Source: Ochromonas danica (taxonomy: Eukaryota; Sar; Chrysophyceae; Chromulinales; Chromulinaceae). From it: a stretch of 64,000 nt of DNA. The stretch lies in assembly GCA_015146655.1 (NCBI GenBank), contig VKHL01000067.1, positions 1-64,000 on the forward strand, written 5' to 3'. Below are positions 57,494-64,000 of the stretch, one piece after another (within the stretch, counting starts at the first letter, position 1; every line of letters starts with the position of its first letter). A model generated the notes under the pieces. The model searched no databases, was not told where the DNA came from, and saw only the letters and a program-made list of their open reading frames with translations. A program made the translations under genes and the position numbers.

Positions 57494-57799
57494 ATGACCA
57501 ACAATTATCAATATTCTTCGCAACCAATTCTGATGGGATGCGTCAATAGTCTCATTCAGAAGGGTAGCGCTGTCAATGAGAAAGCTTATGCTGAAAAAGA
57601 AAATTTCGCCAAGCCGCCCTTCGGTAGGGAAACTTTAGCTTACTTAAACCATTTACAAGGCAAACGCAAGGCACACGACGAAGAATACAGGACCGGTAAA
57701 AAGATTCTCAAATTCATCATGCTTGTCTCAGTCGTTTGCTGGGCTGCTGTATTAGCTTTGGTTATCAAACATCGCGGTCAGGTTTGTGGCGGATTCTAA
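57494..57799 (+). CDS. Small single-pass membrane protein, unknown function
   Basis: An open frame of 101 codons from ATG 57494. The first 68 residues are polar and charged with a Gly-Cys pair near residue 15 (LMGCVNSL). A hydrophobic helix (about 72-92: FIMLVSVVCWAAVLALVI) follows a basic KK and is followed by KHRGQVCGGF, so a single-pass or tail-anchored topology is likely. I do not recognise the family. Support is the clean membrane segment with flanking charges and its position between two well-defined genes. It stands alone and could have a further 5' exon: the sequence just upstream ends TTTTTAGCAG, an acceptor-like run. Confidence 0.55.
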   Translation: MTNNYQYSSQPILMGCVNSLIQKGSAVNEKAYAEKENFAKPPFGRETLAYLNHLQGKRKAHDEEYRTGKKILKFIMLVSVVCWAAVLALVIKHRGQVCGGF

Positions 57800-58526
57800 A
57801 GTGCGAAGTAATATCTCCATTATATATTATATTAGATATTAGAGTCTTACGATTGCTGTTTGTTATATGATTGTTGTTGTTGTTTCGCTGTAGCAACATG
57901 TACTATATTTATTCTTTTCGAACGCGTGATCCGCGATCTCATCCTTCAGTTGCGGTTCAGTCTGTGAAATTATATATTGTTGGCTGTAGATATGATATTT
58001 GTGAAATGAACTTCTTTTTCCACATTGTGGTTTTGTGAAATACAATAGATATATTGCTATATGTGTGATTGAGGAGGTGCGAACCTGTGCTTATTATTTA
58101 CATTATAGAAATTGTCAATATCCTTCATATCTTGTTCGGTGCTTGTAAGAACATTGACTACATGCATATGCAACTAATTGTTCTTAAGTAGGATTAACCT
58201 CTTATGTAAACATTAACCACTACTCATTTACCTAGATCAAGTTTAAACATCGCGCAAACTGTAGATCCCGCAGGTGAGGGATTCAACGGAACTGTTGAGG
58301 AGAAGGACAAGTGCAACATCACCTTCACCATACAGTGCAGCAGCGAGCTCTTCCACTCTCTTCGCCCACCGCCACCCCACCCCACTGCAGACTAACTAGC
58401 CCATGCACTGTTGCACTGTACTGTTCTGCTGTACAGTGATGAAGAAGCCAGCCAGTCGCTGTACAGAGTGCCGTGGATGACCCACTTCCTCACCAAATTT
58501 CGTTGCCTTTTCCCCTTCAACTCACC
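57800..58526. other. Intergenic region upstream of the potassium transporter gene
   Basis: A 727-bp gap between two plus-strand genes. It begins with an AT-rich 3' region (57800-58200, many TATA/ATAT runs) and ends with a C/A-rich promoter-like tract near 58340-58400. The transporter frame is open upstream of its ATG to about 58473 but without another ATG. I see no tRNA or other gene. Confidence 0.4.
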
Positions 58527-61073
58527 ATGGCAACAATGGAAAAAGACGACACTACAGCAGATCATTCGCATCAAGAGCTGTCCTCCAATCCTTACCAGAA
58601 TAAAATGCTAGAGCGTCGTGGGTCAGAAAGGGGGTCCACCTTGGCTGAGTTACTGCCTTCAAAAATAGAGATTATTCGTCGCATCAGCGGAGGTTATTTA
58701 TTGGAACCGCCGCCTCCCGATCCCGAACTCGAGGAGCAGTTGAAGAATTTTTCTTTGCCCACCTTTCTCTACAGCTGCATCACCTATAAAGCAGTTTGGA
58801 CCTTCTATTACATAGTGGTGACATTGGTTGCAGGTGCAATAATAACAGGGATTGATGGTTTACCTTATGTGGATGGCTATTTCATGGCGGCTTCGGCCAT
58901 GTGCGGTGCGGGTTTATCAACAGTGTCGATGTTGGATTTGTCCACAGGCAGCTTTATTGTCTTAGCTATATTGATGTTGATCGGTTGCCCCGCATTCCTC
59001 CTCATGGTCACTACATCGATAAGGAAATGGAGATTTAAGCTGATTCATGACAAAGTCATCAGTTCGTTCAAAGCTCGAGAGGCGACCGAGCGCTTGAAGC
59101 TTTCCCCCCAAGACAAAGAAGTCATCGCGTATTATCGAATTTACAGTGATTCCTTGGGGACTCTCATCGTGATCTATGCTTTATACGGCTTTGGAGCGTT
59201 GTTAGTGGGTACCTTAGCTATATTTGGAGCCCTCTATATCAAGCCGTTGGCTGAAGAGTTGCGGCAGCGACGCATGGACCGCTTCGCCGAGGCAGGATTT
59301 CTGTCGCTCAGCGCCTTCTCCAACTGTGGTCTCACACTGACTTCTGACAGTTTGATGGGACTGGACAACAATCCAACAGCCTATGTTTTCATCTCTGTGA
59401 TGGTTTTGGCGGGCAACACTACTTTACCTATTTTCCTTCGACTGTTGATCAAGCTCATGATCAAATGCTCCAGACCTGGTCATACTCGGCGATGCCTCCT
59501 CTTTATCCTTGCCAATCCTCGTCGCCTCACAACGCACATCTTTGATCCGCTTCAGACAATTTATCTGGGCTTAACAGTTTTTCTCTTTTGCTCGGTGCAG
59601 TACATCTTCTTTTTGGGCAGCACTTTGGATAGGCAGCAAGTTCTCCGTTACTACTCTCGCAATGAACTAGTAGGGATAGGATATTTCCAGACGCTGTCTA
59701 CTCGTAATGCTGGCTTTGCGATGATGGACCTGCGGTTGTTAAGTGAAGGCTTGTTGGTGATCTATTTGGTCATGATGTATCTATCTGCGTTTCCTTTTGT
59801 TACAACCATGCACACATCAGAAGTAGTGGAAAGTGAAGAGGAAGAAGAGGGCAAGCAGGGCGTGTTCACTGGTGGGGGAGATGCAGAGGTGAACCAGTTG
59901 AAAGATGAGGTTGTTCGTCGTCGTTTGGAGCTGGATAATCTCAGCGAGATTCATAGCGACGTGGCTGATGAAGTTCAATTGAGTTATGAAAGGCTTCACG
60001 GCAGTCCTGCTGGGTCGCGGAATTCTATTGATTTGCCCAATCGAACGTCCAGACCAATCATATATACTCGAACTAACCAACGAGAGAGCTCGTCGAACTT
60101 GTCTATGTCTGACGCGACAACTGCTATACAGAATCATCACAACCGAGCGTCATCTTCCACGATCTCTTCTGTGACGCAATCCAATCTTCCCAGGGCCCCA
60201 CGCCACAGGAAAGATTCAATAGATACGCTGGCAATCAAGCTTGCAGCTGCGGAGGTCGCTAAGAAGCACCCCTCCAGACGGAATACAATCTACGAACCCA
60301 TTCCCGAGATCATCAGAGATAGTAAATGCGACAGTGAAGAGGAAGTCGATGCTCCAAGTAGCAATTCAAAATCTCCTGGAGGCCAAGTGATATTGGAGCA
60401 AACTGCACCTGATGAAAAGGCTACCATCGAGTTGAACCGTGCAAAGCGATCTTACACAATTCAGCCCACTCCACCGCAGGATATTCAAGCTGGATCCGTT
60501 AGATCGAGCGCGGCTCTATCCGAAGCTGCGCTGACCGATGATGGAGTGGATGTTGGCAGCAATGTAACTGATTGTTCTGAGCGGGCTTCTATGCATTCTT
60601 CCCAACGAGATGACTATGAGACCGTGGGACGTGAAGATATTCAACGCATGAATGCTTTCTTTGCTCACCAGTTTCTCTTTCGCCACACCTTCTTTCTCTT
60701 GCTGGCTATCATAATACTAGCCTATTCTGAAGAGCACATGTTGAATGCAGACAGTCCCGAGCAAGCCAACCTTTTCTATGTGCTCTTCGAGATTGTCTCG
60801 GCATATGGATCTGTGGGTCTCTCTCTGGGTGTGCCTGGCAAGGCCTATTCTCTTTCGGGTGCAATGACCACTTTGGGCAAACTAGTAATCATCGCTGTGA
60901 TGATTCTAGGGAAGCATCGAGGCCTGCCTAGTGCATCAGATGAGGTGATCGACTATGAATTTCATGATTACAAGTCTGCCTGGCACTATGAAGGAACAAC
61001 ATCTACGGAGTTGGAATATCGTCGGAAGAAGACGCGAAGGCGATCGTCTAAGATGGTCTTTTTAGCTCAATGA
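58527..61073 (+). CDS. TrkH/Trk1-type potassium transporter
   Basis: Single exon, 848 aa; start ATG 58527 has a strong context (CACCATGG). Four M1-P-M2 units are visible, each with the filter glycine: CGAGLST, NCGLTLTS, TRNAGFAMM and AYGSVGLS. These four motifs define the SKT superfamily (TrkH, KtrB, fungal Trk1, plant HKT). With glycine at all four positions, potassium selectivity is expected. A hydrophilic insert of about 270 residues (about 435-705) lies between the third and fourth units; it is rich in Ser, Glu and Arg, with RRNT/RKDS-type phosphorylation-like sites, as in fungal Trk proteins where a large cytosolic loop is common. The C-terminus is basic (RRKKTRRRSSK). It should act in the plasma membrane in potassium uptake. 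No regulatory RCK subunit gene is nearby. Confidence 0.9.
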   Translation: MATMEKDDTTADHSHQELSSNPYQNKMLERRGSERGSTLAELLPSKIEIIRRISGGYLLEPPPPDPELEEQLKNFSLPTFLYSCITYKAVWTFYYIVVTLVAGAIITGIDGLPYVDGYFMAASAMCGAGLSTVSMLDLSTGSFIVLAILMLIGCPAFLLMVTTSIRKWRFKLIHDKVISSFKAREATERLKLSPQDKEVIAYYRIYSDSLGTLIVIYALYGFGALLVGTLAIFGALYIKPLAEELRQRRMDRFAEAGFLSLSAFSNCGLTLTSDSLMGLDNNPTAYVFISVMVLAGNTTLPIFLRLLIKLMIKCSRPGHTRRCLLFILANPRRLTTHIFDPLQTIYLGLTVFLFCSVQYIFFLGSTLDRQQVLRYYSRNELVGIGYFQTLSTRNAGFAMMDLRLLSEGLLVIYLVMMYLSAFPFVTTMHTSEVVESEEEEEGKQGVFTGGGDAEVNQLKDEVVRRRLELDNLSEIHSDVADEVQLSYERLHGSPAGSRNSIDLPNRTSRPIIYTRTNQRESSSNLSMSDATTAIQNHHNRASSSTISSVTQSNLPRAPRHRKDSIDTLAIKLAAAEVAKKHPSRRNTIYEPIPEIIRDSKCDSEEEVDAPSSNSKSPGGQVILEQTAPDEKATIELNRAKRSYTIQPTPPQDIQAGSVRSSAALSEAALTDDGVDVGSNVTDCSERASMHSSQRDDYETVGREDIQRMNAFFAHQFLFRHTFFLLLAIIILAYSEEHMLNADSPEQANLFYVLFEIVSAYGSVGLSLGVPGKAYSLSGAMTTLGKLVIIAVMILGKHRGLPSASDEVIDYEFHDYKSAWHYEGTTSTELEYRRKKTRRRSSKMVFLAQ

Positions 61074-61349
61074 GCAACTCTGATTAGCATGTTCCATCTC
61101 TCCACCATGACTTCTCGGGATTTCGTCAACGCGACTGATTGATGTGCAAATTACCAGAAGCTTGGCAACATTTGAAGGAAGAACCGAATAGAGGTCAAGT
61201 CATTCGTTGCTTTCGGAAAAGAACAGAAACCTTCCTCATCAATCTCTGGATACACAGTCTTTTTGTTTAAACTCTTCGTCAGTCACATGATATTGCATGT
61301 GAAACGAATTGTTATACCAGTGGTTTAAAAGTTAATGATTTATTAGCAG

Positions 61350-62441
61350 TTAGTCTGCTTTGGATTTGTTGTCAACTCCAGAGAGTATGCAATCGCGGAG
61401 AGCTAGGAATGGCGTTGCCAGAAAGGAAAGAACTGCTCCTAATCGCTTGCCCGTGACACCACAACCGAAATCGACGTCACGTCCCTCGGGATGGTTGAAG
61501 GTTGGCACGCCTTTGAGCACGAGCTTCAAGGCTTCAATGTGGATATAGATCTGCACCATGTAGGTGTAAAAAGGGTAAAGCAACAGTAAACGCAAGAGCG
61601 AGAAGGGAGTGAAGGGCAGTCGCTTGGCCCGCACACTCGCCGTGAACCACACCGCTCCCTCCCGCTCCATAGCAGCCCGCATTTCCAACTGCTCTCCAGG
61701 CGCGCTGAAGTGGAAATGGTAATGATACGGCATCTCCATGAATGGGGAAACATGAAACGTCTTCTTCCAGCGAGCGGAGAATGCCCAAGACTTGCTCGCC
61801 GGCGATTGTTTCGGAGCCTCGACCTCTACCCCTTCCACCCCTTCCTGCAGCAGGTAGCTGTGCATCTCCAGCCATGGTGTGTTAGACACTTCTGCAATAA
61901 TACCTTCCACCTCTTCTTCGTGTTTCTCAGGCTTGTGTTTCGTCAAGAAGTAGACAGACAGAGGGTTGAAGCAGTAGCCCAGATTGGACAAGTTGGTCAA
62001 CACTTGAACACTGTCATGTTCTCTAGGCTTAGGGGCCTTCTCAAGCAGAAACCTGTCCACGTGCTCAGATAAAGACCGCTCCGCGTAGTCTGGATGTGAA
62101 GCGCGCAGGTCTTTCATGTGGTGGCGTTTGTCGAGAGAGAGCAGCGCCCATCGCGTGGCATCCACGGCGAAGAGAGGCCAGAGAGCCCAGCCAATGCTTT
62201 CGATCTGCTCCAGATCGAGCAAGACCATCCAGATGGGGTAGTCCAGGTGGTGGATGGCGCCTCCCTTTAGTCGAGTGTGGGTAGTGCGACCTTCGAAGAC
62301 CGCGCACCGATCCAGAGCCTTCCGCAGGCGAGGGCCCAGAGCGAAGCGAAGGGCTACAATGGCGACCAATAGAAGCACGAAGAGAAGAAAGGCTCCCAAA
62401 GTGCACAGAACAGTGAGTAACACAGTCATTGCATCCATCAT
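61350..62441 (-). CDS. DUF1365 family protein with N-terminal membrane helix
   Basis: Single exon, 363 aa from ATG 62441 (MMDAMTVLLTVLC); no in-frame ATG lies further upstream. Residues 3-35 form a membrane helix. The rest has DUF1365 hallmarks: a start reading HTRLKGGAIHHLDYPIWMVLLDLE, the NPLSVYFL strand after LGYCFNPL, NTPWLEMHSYLL, and the H-V-S-P-F-M track in FHVSPFMEMPYHYHFHF. The biochemical function of DUF1365 is not established; in bacteria it often sits beside a cyclopropane fatty acid synthase-like gene and an amine oxidase-like gene, which suggests lipid modification. No such neighbours are seen here. It lies convergent with the potassium transporter gene (276 bp apart) and divergent from the glycoside hydrolase gene. 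Confidence 0.85.
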   Translation of the reverse strand: MMDAMTVLLTVLCTLGAFLLFVLLLVAIVALRFALGPRLRKALDRCAVFEGRTTHTRLKGGAIHHLDYPIWMVLLDLEQIESIGWALWPLFAVDATRWALLSLDKRHHMKDLRASHPDYAERSLSEHVDRFLLEKAPKPREHDSVQVLTNLSNLGYCFNPLSVYFLTKHKPEKHEEEVEGIIAEVSNTPWLEMHSYLLQEGVEGVEVEAPKQSPASKSWAFSARWKKTFHVSPFMEMPYHYHFHFSAPGEQLEMRAAMEREGAVWFTASVRAKRLPFTPFSLLRLLLLYPFYTYMVQIYIHIEALKLVLKGVPTFNHPEGRDVDFGCGVTGKRLGAVLSFLATPFLALRDCILSGVDNKSKAD

Positions 62442-62684
62442 TATCTCTTGCACTTCTCTTCTCAACACGTCACTCCAACACAAACACCAAACAGAAACGC
62501 GTTTGTTTCGTCAATTGAGCCACCGTGGGGAAAACTCGTTTCTTGCCTCGTTTCTCGGCTGCTTGAAGCTGGGTGGAATGGAATGGAATTGCTCAGATCC
62601 AGCTGAGCCATCTCATCTGTCCACCTCTGAAGCTTGGCCCTGACCTCCTCCTAGTCCCTCCTAGCCTGTCTTGTTTCTCACTTA
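62442..62684. promoter_or_regulatory. Divergent intergenic region between DUF1365 and secreted hydrolase genes
   Basis: A 243-bp gap between two divergent starts. It contains repeated CTCCTCCTAGTCCCTCCTAGCCTG just upstream of the plus-strand ATG and a GGAATGGAATGGAATTG run near 62574. No known element can be assigned. Confidence 0.4.
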
Positions 62685-64000
62685 ATGGCTCGCATTTTCT
62701 TCTCTTTCATTGTGGCCTTCCTCGCTGTGGCCTCGTGGTGGCCAATTGACTTTGTGGCTGGCGACAAGGGCAGCTGTCAGTTCGCACACCTCTTTGACTG
62801 CAAAGACTTCCTTCAGTCCCCTCAACGCGTTCAAGACTATCTTGACAACGTGATGAAGTGGGAGGGCGAGTTCGCCCAGCCTGGCGTGGGCTACGATCCG
62901 CTCTCTGGCCACACCTACGATGGTCACCCCATTGACTACCAGACTGGCGAGCTCTATGGCGAACCCCATCTATTCTCTGCGCCAAGCAAGGAGAGCATTC
63001 ACGTGGCCTTGCTGGCCTTGGCCATCGATGGCAATGCTAACGCGTTGCGCTTCGTGGGCGGCCTCGACAAGGCCTTGTCTCTTCTGCAGCTCAAGATCAA
63101 CGGATATGAGCGATTCAACGCTCGCTATCCTGGATATGGCTGCTTTACTCCCTGGGTAGGCTTTGACTCGGAGGGAATCCTGCCCCTGGAGTCGTGGTCC
63201 ACGCCCTTCTACAAGGTGCCGGGTCTGGACAACGGCGAATGGTTCTGGGCTCTCTACGCGGTCGCTCACGTACTGAAAGCGAAGTACAGTCAAACTCACG
63301 GTTCTCTTGCTGAGCAATACACCGCCTGGGTGGACTGCCAGAAGGCCAACGCCAAGACGATCTTCTACCGAGGCGGCGGCAACGTGTCAGCCACCGTCAA
63401 TATCAAGAACGCCTTCGTCAGTCCCACTCCCTCCAACTACTTCCAAGGAGATGGCTATCTCAATGACCCATATGAGGGAGAAACCTTGACTCAGCTTCTC
63501 TATCTCTTCTCTTCCTGGGAGAGCGACGCCGAGAGAGAGGAATTGTGGGTTCAGAAGCGTGCGCTCTTCCAAGCCGTCAACTACACTCTTCCCAAGGGAG
63601 CTGTAGGAGATAGCGAGAAGACCGTGACTGTGCAACAAGGCTATTGGTTCTCTTCCCATGAGCAGTGGAAGCTTCTCTTGTTGCCGTACCTTTCCCCCGA
63701 GCTCCCTCTGGTGCGTAAAGTCTTCTTGAACGCGGAAAAGGTGACCCAACAGATATGATTACTATTGTTATCATCCTTACTGTGTTAGTAACTCGTTGTT
63801 CATTCAACAATCGCTGTAGGTTCGTACCTGGGATGCACGGCTGAATGATCTGCCGGGTTTGATGGCCTCAATCAACGATGTCACTGATGGCTCGCAGGAT
63901 ATTCCAGATTACGCCAGTGCCTGTGGAATTGCCTCTGTGGCTTCGCAAGAGATAGAGCGTCGCGACTTGCTCACTCCCTATGGCTCGTATGCAATTTTCC
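62685..64000 (+). CDS. Secreted putative (alpha/alpha)-barrel glycoside hydrolase, 3' end outside window
   Basis: Exon 1 at 62685-63740, 79-bp intron 63741-63819 (GTGACC...CTGTAG), exon 2 from 63820 open to the window edge; at least 412 aa. The splice in phase 0 joins LNAEK to VRTWDARLNDLPG. The signal peptide is residues 1-26 (MARIFFSFIVAFLAVASWW). The mature part is rich in Trp/Tyr/Gly turns (GYDPLSGHTYDGHPIDYQTG, SKESIHVALLALAIDGN, ESWSTPFYKVPGLDNGEWFW). The spacing of helices and aromatic loops resembles secreted (alpha/alpha)6 hydrolases, perhaps the beta-1,2-glucanase families GH144/GH162, but I cannot confirm catalytic residues. It would act outside the cell or in a lysosome-like compartment. 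Confidence 0.6.

Noticed and set aside
58473-58526. Extended N-terminus of the potassium transporter
   Set aside because: The open frame there starts from GTG with no ATG; the ATG at 58527 has a strong context.
62707-62985. Minus-strand frame opposite the secreted hydrolase
   Set aside because: It is a shadow of the real gene, rich in Arg and Gln with no domain.
1-64000. Transposons, virus-derived elements, tRNA or rRNA genes
   Set aside because: I looked for polymerase, integrase, transposase and capsid-like products, terminal repeats and tRNA arms and found none that I could support.

Overview
This window is a chromosome end of a unicellular eukaryote. It opens with thirteen CCCTAA telomere units at the left edge, and genes start almost at once: the POLD3-like stop codon lies 234 bp inside the last telomere unit. 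Introns are few and tiny. Seventeen are modelled here, all GT-AG and 53-87 bp, plus one doubtful 60-bp intron. Genes are tightly packed on both strands, and several are giant with almost no introns: one exon of 13.9 kb and one of 11.3 kb. The lineage cannot be fixed from the sequence. A CBSCBS-PB1 protein, a double GST_N protein, a PT-rich stalk on a membrane sedolisin and TTAGGG-type telomeres would fit a stramenopile-like protist, for example a labyrinthulomycete, but that is a low-confidence guess.

Layout: 1-312 telomere and a very short subtelomere. 313-1588 (-) POLD3-like DNA polymerase delta subunit. 1791-3160 (+) CAMK-type kinase with a predicted myristoylated and palmitoylated N-terminus. 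3401-13906 (-) a 3436-residue myosin whose tail carries UVR-like repeats, 20 CBS motifs in near-identical 1137-bp repeats, a PB1 domain and a C-terminal membrane anchor. 14298-25897 (-) giant BEACH-WD40 protein. 26401-29459 (-) FYVE-ankyrin protein. 29934-31154 (-) tandem thioredoxin-fold GST_N protein. 31155-32704 mostly non-coding. 32705-48994 (-) a 5383-residue HECT E3 ligase with SPRY-like, UBA-like, CUB-like, Vps62-like and RanBP2 zinc-finger modules. 49210-50911 (+) HxxxD acyltransferase. 51237-54113 (-) membrane-anchored sedolisin (TPP1 family). 54592-57028 (-) S6K-like AGC kinase with a PYM/eIF2A-like C-terminal segment. 57494-57799 (+) small membrane protein. 58527-61073 (+) TrkH-type potassium transporter. 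61350-62441 (-) DUF1365 protein. 62685 to the right edge (+) secreted putative glycoside hydrolase, cut off by the window.

There is no operon logic, but themes recur: endomembrane trafficking (BEACH, FYVE, a membrane-anchored myosin, a lysosomal-type protease), kinase signalling, and membrane attachment (two N-myristoylation signals, one tail anchor). The best candidates for undescribed systems are the tail-anchored myosin/CBS-array/PB1 fusion and the S6K-like kinase joined to a PYM/eIF2A-type translation-associated segment. I saw no virus-derived element, transposon, tRNA, rRNA or CRISPR array.
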